Shown: positions 29,130 to 37,811 of the stretch, piece by piece
How the letters are laid out: each line of letters starts with the position of its first letter
Position numbering within the stretch: the stretch's first letter is position 1
From: Marinomonas spartinae
GTDB taxonomy: Bacteria; Pseudomonadota; Gammaproteobacteria; Pseudomonadales; Marinomonadaceae
Direction of reading: 5' to 3'
DNA: 64,000 bases
Assembly (NCBI RefSeq): GCF_016461715.1
Contig: NZ_JAEMUI010000009.1
Coordinates: forward strand, 96,928 to 160,927
Position numbers and translations under genes: made by a program
The notes under the pieces: model-generated
Told to the model about the DNA's origin: nothing
The model's input: only the letters and a program-made list of their open reading frames with translations
Database searches by the model: none

Positions 29130-30566
29130 TTAATTTTGTTTATTAACGTAATTATCGTATGCATTTAAAAATTCATCTGAAAGCGCCAAGACGCCTTTTT
29201 TATTTACTTCTTTAGAATATTCTTCAAACAACTCCTGATACAGCTTCCAACTTGTCGCCCCAGAGCTTTTCGGCATAAACTTTAGCAAGGAGTTATTTTC
29301 ATCTGCTTTTTTGCTGATAACATCAGGCGATAAAAGCTTCAATAAAGCTTCTAGAGAACCCGATGCGGCAGCCATTATGGCTCCTTCATGTGTATGTAAA
29401 TCTTCGAAACTTTCCTTTATCGATGCGGTTGACCCAAGAAAACTTCCACTTTTTCGCGTATAGAGATTCTGGATTGCATCGTCAATGGTGGCAGAAAACT
29501 TCAACGGATTATTTTGCTCTACCTGAAACATCGTCCGGTTTATCTTCATCTGATTCTTCATATTAGCGCGCTGTCTTAACGAATTTATTACTCCCATCAA
29601 CAGTGCATTCAAACCAACACCCATTTCGAACCACTGCTTTTCCGTTTCGAGTTCAGCTCGAACCGCAGAAGAAATACCTAATCCTTCTAGGAAAGCCTGC
29701 ATAAGCGCTTGCTGGTTATTATGTTGAGACATTTCACGCCTAGTGGGAGCTGATTGCCGCCCTTTCTCAAGCTCTTTAAGCTGCACCTCTGAAGGTTGCG
29801 TCTCTACCTGCTGAGTTACCGGAGGTGTAACGCTTTCCTTAGGAGGAGTAAACGACGGTTGTGGTTGTGGTTGTGGTTGTGGTTGTGGTTGTGGTTGTGG
29901 TTGTGGTTGTGGTTGTGGTTGTGGTTGTGGTTGTGGTTGTGATGCCATTTGATGATCATTAGCAAACGGATCCAAGCCATCATTACCAGAAAAAGAAAAT
30001 ACATCCCAATCCTCGGGGATAAAATCGACATGAGAGGATGCATTATCGGCAGAGCTTGCCTTATCGGCCGGGGCCATCTTTGGTGGAATCATCGATTCAT
30101 CAAGAGCGTTATCATTAGCATAAGCGGGGGCCGATTCAAAAGAAGGCATCGCGTCGAAAGAGGAAACAGGATTTACACTAGACTCAGGCTGCACTTGGCT
30201 TGATGCAGATAAATTAGACTGATCTGCCTCAGGCAAATCTTGTTGAACACCTTGCAACGAGGTTTCAATCTGAAAGTCACCGACATTAAATGTATCGCCA
30301 TCCACTAGCTTATGTTTATTTCCCTTTCCTAAGGGCGACACACTGTGATTAATGAATAGTCCGTTGGTCGAATAATCGTAGACATAGAATAGCCCCCCTT
30401 CATTAACAACCTCTCCATGTTTGTTAGAAATCACTTTTTCTGGGTCGGGCAGATGCCAATCGCATTCGCGAGAGCGCCCAAAGGTTAACGAATCTTTAGT
30501 AGACTTTGTCGCCTCAATTTCTGGGGAAAGACGATGATAACTAGTAATTTTTAATAAAACTTCCAT
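29130..30566 (-). CDS. fha: FHA-domain T6SS activator Fha (TagH)
   Basis: The 478-aa product has an N-terminal FHA domain (LTFGRSRECDWHLPD, ISNKHGEV, DYSTNGLFIN), with the Gly-Arg-Ser and Ser-x-x-His residues that read phosphothreonine. The centre is low complexity, with 14 Gln-Pro repeats near residues 209-236. The C-terminal half is the TagH domain (QQALMQAFLEGLG, then FSATIDDAIQNLY and KSGSFLGSTASI). Fha is phosphorylated by PpkA and dephosphorylated by PppA to switch on assembly. It heads the fha-pppA unit and diverges from ppkA across a 511-bp gap. Confidence 0.94.
   Translation of the reverse strand: MEVLLKITSYHRLSPEIEATKSTKDSLTFGRSRECDWHLPDPEKVISNKHGEVVNEGGLFYVYDYSTNGLFINHSVSPLGKGNKHKLVDGDTFNVGDFQIETSLQGVQQDLPEADQSNLSASSQVQPESSVNPVSSFDAMPSFESAPAYANDNALDESMIPPKMAPADKASSADNASSHVDFIPEDWDVFSFSGNDGLDPFANDHQMASQPQPQPQPQPQPQPQPQPQPQPQPQPQPSFTPPKESVTPPVTQQVETQPSEVQLKELEKGRQSAPTRREMSQHNNQQALMQAFLEGLGISSAVRAELETEKQWFEMGVGLNALLMGVINSLRQRANMKNQMKINRTMFQVEQNNPLKFSATIDDAIQNLYTRKSGSFLGSTASIKESFEDLHTHEGAIMAAASGSLEALLKLLSPDVISKKADENNSLLKFMPKSSGATSWKLYQELFEEYSKEVNKKGVLALSDEFLNAYDNYVNKQN
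29857..29940. repeat. GGTTGT hexanucleotide tandem repeat, 14 perfect copies, in fha
   Basis: Fourteen identical head-to-tail hexamers (GGTTGT on the plus strand) encode 14 Gln-Pro dipeptides in the Fha linker. Six-base units change copy number without shifting frame. The perfect identity, including the third codon positions, indicates recent slippage expansion. Confidence 0.95.
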
Positions 30567-31077
30567 TCTAATAGTTTCCTTGTATCTACATCCTGAAAAT
30601 CATAAATGACTTTGCGGTTTACCTCAACAAGAAAGAAAACCGTCAGACGATCAGACCATGAGGTAACCTTTGCCTCTAATCACCAGCCATCAAGGTCTCA
30701 AAGCAAATTCCCATGCAATGATGCCTCAGTATTTTTTTACCCTTTTGTTCAGTTTTTACCCACTCTCCTCTCCGCTTCACATGCAATCTGCTCAGCCTAC
30801 ATTGGTCACCATCAGAAAAAAGCCTTCAAATCCCGCTAAGAATAACGCTGAACAGCACTAAAAAAATCTCTTTTATCTGTAAAAAATGCATAATAAATGG
30901 CTCCAATTGCAACAAACGTAAAGATTTTCACTATTTGTGCTGACAATCGAGTGCATTGCTAAAACTCTTTTTTTTTGTAAAAATGCCTTCCCTATGTAAT
31001 GGATCCAAAGGCAGCCTTTGTCCTGGAGCAATACTAATCTATAGATAATGTGTTTGTTGTAACAAAAGGACGTCAGG
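30567..31077. promoter_or_regulatory. Divergent intergenic region between fha and ppkA
   Basis: This 511-bp stretch separates the divergent fha and ppkA genes and should hold both promoters. No ORF here looks coding. Toward ppkA there is a candidate promoter: TTGTCC at 31018-31023 and TATAGA at 31040-31045 (16-bp spacer). A perfect dyad, CAAAGGC-A-GCCTTTG, at 31006-31020 touches the -35 and could be an operator. I see no convincing sigma-54 element. Confidence 0.4.
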
Positions 31078-32652
31078 ATGAGCATTAATGATGATAAAAC
31101 GCAGATAGTATCGGTTGTCTCATCAAAAAAAAACATTAGTCATTTCAACCATCAAGACTTTATTGGCAAACTCCTGTCTAACCGATATCTAATCGTCGAG
31201 CTTATTGGGCAAGGCGGCATGAGCTATATCTATCGCGCCAGAGATACGTTTTTAGAACGTAATTCGTCTTCCGATTACCCGATTGTTATCAAAATTCTAA
31301 GGGCAGAATTTTCTCAATCACCAGAAGCAATAAGATTACTAAAAGAGGAAGCCGCTCAGACACAGCCTCTTTCTCATCCCAATATCATTAAGGTGTTTAC
31401 CACTGGCACAGAAAACAATATTCATTATATTGTAATGGAATGGGTGAATGGAGAAACATTAGAGCAGCTTATCAAGCGTAATAAACCAACAGGGATTAAA
31501 TTTAAAACAGCCTATCCCATTATAAAGCAACTTATCAGTGCCTTAGATTACGCCCATAAGCACGGTGTGATACATAACGACCTCAAGCCATCGAACATTA
31601 TCATTACTGGCTCTGGGGAATTAAAAATATTAGATTTTGGCATCGCCAAGCAACTTACTAATAATGATGCTTATGCTTTTATAAAGAAGAACGATCATGA
31701 AGTCATTGGTGGGTACACCCCTTCTTACGCCAGCCCTGAACAACTTGACGGCTATTCTGCCGATGTAAAAGACGATTTCTTCTCGCTAGGCTGCATTATT
31801 TATGAAGTTCTAAGCAGTCGACACCCTTATGATAGAAAAGCATCTAATACACTAGAGGACAACACTAGACCTAAGAAACCTAAAAACAGCCCACTTTTTT
31901 ATTGGCCAGTCTTAAAATCAGCCATTTCATTGAAAGCTGATAAGCGTCTAAATATGCTTGAACACTTAAGTCGTCAGCCTTTTCAAGGTTTAAAAGCAAT
32001 AATGGCTACTGTTCTTATTGTACCGATTATTTTTCTTTCGGGTTATTATGTTTATCAAAACATTCATGCAGCAAATTCACAGCTCATCGCAGAAAAAAAC
32101 AATGCTGTTGCTATGAACCATCAAATAAATGAATGGATGTCATGGGATGCACAAAGAACACTAAACTATTTCAACCAAATCCCGCCTCAATTTAATACAA
32201 TAAAACAAGGGCTTTTAAAAACACATCAACAAGAAATTATACAAATATTCGATGATAGAATTGCAAATGTTAAAAATATTGAAGGGAAAATAAAGAACTA
32301 TCCTGCTATCTCTGATATTTACCAGCAAGCCTTAACCTATTACCCTGATTCAAGAGTGTTGCATACCCAATACAATAACATGCAAGTTGAGCGTCAATCC
32401 ATTAGCATGGATATCATGACACGCATAAACAATATGCTCAATCAAAAACGTTACTTTGAAAAAGATCAAAACAATATTTTAGATTTACTTCATAAACTAA
32501 GTATTATTGATGGTAAAAATACGTTTAGTCCGACACAACAACAAACTAAAACATTCAAAGCTGCCCTCAAGAAGGCTCAAGCGTCTAAAAATAAAGCTCA
32601 GACAAAAATACTTATGAACATTGATAAAGCACTGTTTGACACTACCTCATAG
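31078..32652 (+). CDS. ppkA: Transmembrane Ser/Thr protein kinase PpkA, T6SS regulator
   Basis: The 524-aa product has a kinase domain at about residues 38-280. The glycine loop is LIGQGGMSYIY, the catalytic lysine lies in VIKILR, the catalytic loop is IHNDLKPSN (near 165-173), and LDFGIAK follows. The catalytic loop reads HND in place of HRD, so it is a non-RD kinase. One membrane span (ATVLIVPIIFLSGYYVYQ) lies near 308-326, and the C-terminal 200 residues are periplasmic and coiled-coil-like, with no von Willebrand domain, so it is shorter than PpkA of Pseudomonas. It faces fha divergently and is expected to phosphorylate Fha. Confidence 0.9.
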   Translation: MSINDDKTQIVSVVSSKKNISHFNHQDFIGKLLSNRYLIVELIGQGGMSYIYRARDTFLERNSSSDYPIVIKILRAEFSQSPEAIRLLKEEAAQTQPLSHPNIIKVFTTGTENNIHYIVMEWVNGETLEQLIKRNKPTGIKFKTAYPIIKQLISALDYAHKHGVIHNDLKPSNIIITGSGELKILDFGIAKQLTNNDAYAFIKKNDHEVIGGYTPSYASPEQLDGYSADVKDDFFSLGCIIYEVLSSRHPYDRKASNTLEDNTRPKKPKNSPLFYWPVLKSAISLKADKRLNMLEHLSRQPFQGLKAIMATVLIVPIIFLSGYYVYQNIHAANSQLIAEKNNAVAMNHQINEWMSWDAQRTLNYFNQIPPQFNTIKQGLLKTHQQEIIQIFDDRIANVKNIEGKIKNYPAISDIYQQALTYYPDSRVLHTQYNNMQVERQSISMDIMTRINNMLNQKRYFEKDQNNILDLLHKLSIIDGKNTFSPTQQQTKTFKAALKKAQASKNKAQTKILMNIDKALFDTTS

Positions 32653-32655
32653 GGC

Positions 32656-32688
32656 AAGTCAGGCTAAGCGTATAGATTAGCCTGACTT
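32656..32688. terminator. Bidirectional terminator between ppkA and pepD
   Basis: A perfect 12-bp inverted repeat (AAGTCAGGCTAA and TTAGCCTGACTT, 9-nt loop) fills the gap between the convergent ppkA and pepD genes. T-rich flanks are weak, but the placement fits a shared terminator. Confidence 0.75.
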
Positions 32689-32696
32689 ATTCAGAT

Positions 32697-34163
32697 TTAT
32701 TTAACAGACTCCAATAGGGCTACTAACAGTCGCCAAAAATCGCTTACTGAAGCAATTTCCATACGCTCTGCTGGTGAGTGAGCGCCACGAATATTAGGCC
32801 CGAAAGAGACCATTTCCATGCCTGAATATTTCGCCCCAATAACGCCACACTCCAGTCCAGCATGAATGACTTTCACATTAGCCTCTTTCCCTGTGACCTC
32901 TTTATGCACTTCGAGAAAGTGTTTTAGCAAGCCGGATTGAGGATCAGGATGCCAGCCAGGATAACCATTCTCTAATGCTACATCAGCGCCAATTAGACTA
33001 AATACCGACTTTACGGTTTGAGCATGATGTTCAACAGCAGAATCCAGAAGAGAACGAACAAGTAGGCAAGCATCGAAACACTTGTTTCCATCAGTATCAT
33101 TCTTAAGATTAATGACCCCAAAGTTACAAGATGTTTCCGTCACACCCGGCAGATCTGAACTCATACGATAAACGCCATTGGGAGCACAGTTTAACGCATT
33201 AATCAGTGCAACCTGATCATCGAATAACAACTCATTCTCTACCTTCGCCGAACTAACAAAGACCTCTAATTTTGGCTCAGTTGTGGCAAATTCGATTTTC
33301 ATCTCATTTGATATTTTGCTAATGAGACACTGAATAGCGACCTGTTCACTTGGTTGGTAATTGATAGTAAAAGAGGCATCGCGAGAAATAGCATTGCGCA
33401 ATGTTCCTCCTGTAAAGTGAGTCAATCCAAAGTGATTAACCTCTTTAAGGGCATTTAATAATCGCGCAGCCAGTACATTGGCATTCGCTCGCCCTTTATG
33501 GATATCCAAACCTGAATGCCCACCTCGTAGGCCAGTGATGGATATCGTCATGGCTTTTGCATCCGCACGGGCCGTTTGTGTCAGATATCGTTTAGAAACA
33601 TTGATATCCACACCGCCAGCGCAGCCTATATAAACATCCCCACTGTCTTCTGAATCTAAATTTAGAAGAATCTTACCATTTAAAATACTCTCTTCTAATT
33701 CCAATGCACCACGTAGGCTGGTTTCCTCTTCTATTGTAAATAGCGCTTCAATAGGACCATGTTTAATATCAGACGATTCCAATACAGCCAGCGCGGCAGC
33801 AACACCAATACCATTATCGGCACCAAGGGTCGTACCAGTAGCATGTAACCAGCCATCCATCACACGAGCAACAATAGGATCTTTTGTAAAATCGTGTTCG
33901 ACATCGGCACTTTTTTGCGCCACCATATCAAGATGCCCTTGAAGAACCACGGTCTCAGCGCTTTCCATTCCTTCGGTCGCAGCCTTACGAATAAGCAAGT
34001 TCCCTGCCGTATCAACATAAGTAATTAGGCCAATGCCATGTGCCCACTCAATAAGATGCTCGCGGATAGCGGCTTCATGGTAAGAAGGTCTTGGAATGTT
34101 ACATAGAGTCTGAAAATGCCTCCAAATCGCTTTTGGTTCGAGTGTGGTTAGAATCTCGTTCAT
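32697..34163 (-). CDS. pepD: Aminoacyl-histidine dipeptidase PepD (M20C)
   Basis: The 488-aa product matches PepD in length. Zinc ligands of the M20 family are visible: QGHLDMVAQK (His and Asp near 75-85), GADNGIGVA, FTIEEETSLRGA (catalytic Glu) and LNLDSEDSG. The lid domain contains GLRGGHSGLDIHKGRAN, and near the C-terminus HAGLECGVIGAK and PNIRGAHSPAERM complete the family pattern. It is a cytosolic dipeptidase acting on Xaa-His and other dipeptides. It is transcribed convergently to ppkA and stands alone; it marks the end of the T6SS island. Confidence 0.96.
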   Translation of the reverse strand: MNEILTTLEPKAIWRHFQTLCNIPRPSYHEAAIREHLIEWAHGIGLITYVDTAGNLLIRKAATEGMESAETVVLQGHLDMVAQKSADVEHDFTKDPIVARVMDGWLHATGTTLGADNGIGVAAALAVLESSDIKHGPIEALFTIEEETSLRGALELEESILNGKILLNLDSEDSGDVYIGCAGGVDINVSKRYLTQTARADAKAMTISITGLRGGHSGLDIHKGRANANVLAARLLNALKEVNHFGLTHFTGGTLRNAISRDASFTINYQPSEQVAIQCLISKISNEMKIEFATTEPKLEVFVSSAKVENELLFDDQVALINALNCAPNGVYRMSSDLPGVTETSCNFGVINLKNDTDGNKCFDACLLVRSLLDSAVEHHAQTVKSVFSLIGADVALENGYPGWHPDPQSGLLKHFLEVHKEVTGKEANVKVIHAGLECGVIGAKYSGMEMVSFGPNIRGAHSPAERMEIASVSDFWRLLVALLESVK

Positions 34164-34435
34164 GATCTCTCTTATCTTGTTAAGTCGTTAGCTTTATAGG
34201 GGGTTAAGGAAATGAGATGAGTGCCTCCAGACATAGCTGTTTATGCCCAAAACTCATCCTTGAGCACAGCAATATAAAGGGAACATCGGGAGTGAAACGG
34301 CACATTTCCTCAGTTACAGTATTAAAAGCTCAACAATCAAGCAATCGAAATAAAGATAACCGTTATAGAGAAAATGCATGCACTATCCTGCCTCCACTGA
34401 GCTGAGCGAACTAGAGAGGCAGAATGTCCTGCGAC

Positions 34436-36184
34436 TTAAGCGTCTTTCGATAAATAAACTTGCGCTTCATGCTGTCCCATATACTTCGCAAGTGTTGATA
34501 AAGGAACGCTTTTAATATCGACAACGATTAGCCCATCCAAGCAATCATGAAAGGCTGGATCGACGTTAAAACATACAAGTTTACCATTCATTTTAAGGTA
34601 CTGACGTAATAGAACAGGTACACCTTTTCCTTGATCAAGTCGAGAGACCACTTTTGATAAAAGCGACACACTGGTCAAAGAAGACAACAAATTTGGCTGC
34701 CAAAATGCATTGCCACTTTTTCTCATAGGTGAAAGCGGTGATACTAAATTGGCTTTTTCTTGATCGTAATAATGAATAGACAGGGTTTCGGCAAGAAGCT
34801 GCCGAGAAATCAGACTATAATCATTACTGATACTCACCGGACCGAATAAATGAGTATAGCTAGGGTTGAGAGACACAAAACGAGCAATCCCCTTCCATAA
34901 CAGCAATAGAGAATTAAGGCTTTTTTGATAAGGGAGTGCGACCACAGAGCGCCCTATTTCTAAACTCTTATCAAGAGACTCAATAAAGGCTTGGTCATAA
35001 TTAAACAGACTTCGTGAATAAAGACCATCTAATCCTTTTGTTTCAATCAATTTATCGACTTGACCCAAACGATAGGCCCCAACAATTTGTTTGTCGTGTT
35101 TATGCCATACGAACAACTGATGGTAGTAAGCATCATAATCATCAATATCACAAGACTGCCCACTGCCTTCACCCACCGCTCGAAAACATACCTCTCGGAT
35201 TCGTCCAATCTCTTGCATTAAGTTCGGAATATTTTGAGTGTATGAGCAATACACCTCATAGTCACCTTGACTCAACAGCAAATCGGTATCAGGTAGCTGT
35301 GCGATTTCCTTTTCTAGTACCCCAGTATCTAATGCATCAATGATCGGAAGATCGTGAGCCTGCGTAGATGTTTTTGGTGCCTCTTTATGCTGAGACCCCA
35401 TCAAATAGGTATTCAGCCGAAAATAGTTCACCATGTCTTTGTCATTTGCAAACTCATTGACTTCGGAAAATGCAATAGGACTACCAATGGAAATTGAAAT
35501 ACGGCTTAACTTTTTATTAAGCAGTTCACGCCCCAGCAAAGCCGTTCTTAACAATGGGTGAATACGTCCCGCTCCATAAAACAAAGCACTGTTTTTACCA
35601 TTAATAAAAATCGGAACCGTGGTCGCTTTGCTGTACTTGACAAACTTAGCAACCGAATTACGCCATTCGATGTCCAATAATTGCTTGGACCCTTTCGCAT
35701 AAGAAGAAACTTCTCCTGCCGGAAAAATAATCAGCAGTCCTCCTTCAGCAAGATGCTTATTGGCATCAACAATAGCACGGCTGTTGGTTTTTTTTGCCTT
35801 AGCCCCTCCAAACACATTCACACCAATGAACAACTCTCGAATTTCAGGGAGTCGTTTGAGCATTTCATTTGCTAACACCTTGACATCAGGACGAATCGAA
35901 CCAATCAACTCAGCCAAAATCACCCCTTCAATAGCACCAAGAGGGTGATTTGCCACAATTACAACTGGCCCTTCTTTTGGAATATTATCAATAGAGCCTA
36001 ACGACACCTCATATTCAATATTGAGTGCTGACAAGGTATAACGCATAAACTCAAAACATGATAACCCTTGAGGCCGTTGCTGATAAAGACGATCTAACTT
36101 GGCTAATCCCGTAGCCCATTCAACTATGGATTCACCCACACCAAATGGTGTGATGTGAGGCAAACGAAAAGGACTGCAACTCAT
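34436..36184 (-). CDS. olsF: Bifunctional acyltransferase, OlsF-like ornithine lipid synthase
   Basis: The 582-aa product fuses two acyltransferases. Residues 60-260 are a PlsC-type domain with VVIVANHPLGAIEG, VFGGAKAKKTNSR and IIFPAGEVSSYAKG, which match the acyl-acceptor and glycerophosphate-type motifs. Residues 310-480 are a GNAT-like OlsB domain (IGRIREVCFRAVGEGSG, IVGAYRLGQ, LEIGRSVV). This order, an O-acyltransferase followed by an N-acyltransferase, is that of OlsF, which makes phosphorus-free ornithine lipids. Hemolysin-related annotations of such proteins are older names. It is monocistronic, with about 270 bp downstream and 190 bp upstream. Confidence 0.82.
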   Translation of the reverse strand: MSCSPFRLPHITPFGVGESIVEWATGLAKLDRLYQQRPQGLSCFEFMRYTLSALNIEYEVSLGSIDNIPKEGPVVIVANHPLGAIEGVILAELIGSIRPDVKVLANEMLKRLPEIRELFIGVNVFGGAKAKKTNSRAIVDANKHLAEGGLLIIFPAGEVSSYAKGSKQLLDIEWRNSVAKFVKYSKATTVPIFINGKNSALFYGAGRIHPLLRTALLGRELLNKKLSRISISIGSPIAFSEVNEFANDKDMVNYFRLNTYLMGSQHKEAPKTSTQAHDLPIIDALDTGVLEKEIAQLPDTDLLLSQGDYEVYCSYTQNIPNLMQEIGRIREVCFRAVGEGSGQSCDIDDYDAYYHQLFVWHKHDKQIVGAYRLGQVDKLIETKGLDGLYSRSLFNYDQAFIESLDKSLEIGRSVVALPYQKSLNSLLLLWKGIARFVSLNPSYTHLFGPVSISNDYSLISRQLLAETLSIHYYDQEKANLVSPLSPMRKSGNAFWQPNLLSSLTSVSLLSKVVSRLDQGKGVPVLLRQYLKMNGKLVCFNVDPAFHDCLDGLIVVDIKSVPLSTLAKYMGQHEAQVYLSKDA

Positions 36185-36317
36185 TTTTTTCCCTTATTCT
36201 GCATGAGCAATACTAAAAAAAACAATTTGGTCAGGTTACATCTAGCATAATAAAGACACAACCAAACAAAACGCCGCATTGCCCACTCATTATATTCTAC
36301 AAATGTTTTGAGCAATT

Positions 36318-36346
36318 AAAAAAGTGCACACACGGCACACTTTTTT
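36318..36346. terminator. Terminator after gor
   Basis: A run of six A and six T flanks a GTGC/GCAC stem with a small bulge. On the minus strand the hairpin is followed by TTTTTT, 31 bp after the gor stop. The symmetry means it could also work in the other direction. Confidence 0.65.
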
Positions 36347-36376
36347 CATATTCAGCAGTATTGAGTGAGAAAATGA

Positions 36377-37753
36377 TCACTTGCGAGGCTTTAACGCTCC
36401 TTCTGAGAAAGTCACAAACTCTTCCGCACTTGTTGGGTGCACACCAACCGTCGTATCAAAATCTGCTTTAGTCGCGCCAGCTTTCAACGCCACCCCCAAG
36501 CCTTGAATGATTTCGCCTGAGTAATCCCCTACCATATGTACACCAATGACCTTATCGTCCGAATTACTGACCAGCAACTTCATCAAAGCCCGTTCAGTAC
36601 TGCCGCTAAGCGTGTGCTTCATCGGACGAAAGTCCGTTTGATAGACTCGAAAATCCAAGCCTCGAGATTCAGCATCTTGCTCCGTTAAACCAACCGTACC
36701 AATGGATGGCTGACTAAAAACAGCGGTAGGAATATTATCATAGTCAAAATCGATCTCTTTACCATCAAACCAGTAATCAATCAGTGCCATCGCTTCTTTG
36801 ATCGCGACAGGTGTCAACTGAATATTATCGGTGACATCACCAAGAGCGAAAATACTTGGTACACTGGTAGTGAAGTTATGGTCAACCTTGATTGCTCCAT
36901 TATTTGATGTTTCTAAGGCAACGTTCTCTAGCGCTAAACCACCCACATTTGGTACACGTCCAGTGGCGTATAATACCAACCCAAACTCATCATGGCTGCC
37001 ATCTTTAAAATGCACAACTCGGTGACTCGACTCATTCGCAGGATCCACTAATTCAATGCGCTCAACATCAGTATTTAAGCGCACATCAATACCTGATTTT
37101 CTATATTCTTCACAAGCAAAATCACGTACATCTTGATCAAACCCTCGAAGCAACTGTTCGCCACGATAAATTAACGTGGTGTCAACATTCAAGCCATTAA
37201 GAATGCCTGCAAATTCCACGGCAATGTAGCCGCCACCAACAACCAGTGCTTTTTCAGGAAGTTCGTCTAGATAGAACATTTCATTAGAGCTCACCACCCA
37301 TTGTTTACCATCAAACTCAGGGATAAAGGGCCTCGCTCCAACTGCAATGAGAATTTTCTCTGCCGTATAGTGAACCCCATTCACGGACACTGTATGATCA
37401 TCAATAAACGAGGCAAAACCTGAAATTATCTCAACACCAGCCTTTTCAAGCATCATTTGATAAATGCCATTTAAACGCGCAATCTCATTGGTTTTGTTGT
37501 CTCTTAAAGTGGCCCAATCAAAGCTCACACCATCATACTTCCAACCGTAACCAGCGGCCTGCTCGACACCATGACCAAACTCCGAACCATAAACGAACAG
37601 TTTTTTAGGAACGCAGCCAATATTAACACAGGTCCCACCTAACGAACTGCCTTCCGCGACCGCCACTTTATAGCCTTTTGAAGCGGCAACACGAGACGCA
37701 CGAACCCCACCAGAGCCAGCACCAATAACAAACAAATCATACTGATAAGACAT
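36377..37753 (-). CDS. gor: Glutathione-disulfide reductase
   Basis: The 458-aa product is a typical glutathione reductase. The FAD motif is GAGSGGVRA, the redox-active disulfide is GGTCVNIGCVPKK (Cys42 and Cys47), the NADPH motif is GGGYIAVEFAG, and the catalytic His lies in VGVHPTSAEE (His439). FALGDVTDNIQLTPVAI is the second FAD contact. It reduces GSSG with NADPH to maintain cytosolic thiols. It is 58 bp after the sensor kinase gene and is followed by a terminator, so it may be co-transcribed with the two-component system. Confidence 0.96.
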   Translation of the reverse strand: MSYQYDLFVIGAGSGGVRASRVAASKGYKVAVAEGSSLGGTCVNIGCVPKKLFVYGSEFGHGVEQAAGYGWKYDGVSFDWATLRDNKTNEIARLNGIYQMMLEKAGVEIISGFASFIDDHTVSVNGVHYTAEKILIAVGARPFIPEFDGKQWVVSSNEMFYLDELPEKALVVGGGYIAVEFAGILNGLNVDTTLIYRGEQLLRGFDQDVRDFACEEYRKSGIDVRLNTDVERIELVDPANESSHRVVHFKDGSHDEFGLVLYATGRVPNVGGLALENVALETSNNGAIKVDHNFTTSVPSIFALGDVTDNIQLTPVAIKEAMALIDYWFDGKEIDFDYDNIPTAVFSQPSIGTVGLTEQDAESRGLDFRVYQTDFRPMKHTLSGSTERALMKLLVSNSDDKVIGVHMVGDYSGEIIQGLGVALKAGATKADFDTTVGVHPTSAEEFVTFSEGALKPRK

Positions 37754-37811
37754 TTTTCGACTCCAAATTGTGTCATGAAATAATTTGCAGCAAGTTTAAC
37801 AGCCCTACTCT

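Noticed and set aside
29857..29940. Possible CRISPR-like array
   Set aside because: The unit is a 6-bp tandem repeat without spacers and lies within a coding gene. No CRISPR array or cas gene is visible in the window.
29816..30043. Minus-strand ORF encoding a His-Asn repeat
   Set aside because: It is the +1 reading of the GGTTGT repeat inside fha, so a shadow of the Gln-Pro repeat.
34388..34422. CTGCCTC...GAGGCAG repeat downstream of the OlsF-like gene
   Set aside because: Only 7 bp arms with a long loop and no T-run; likely chance.
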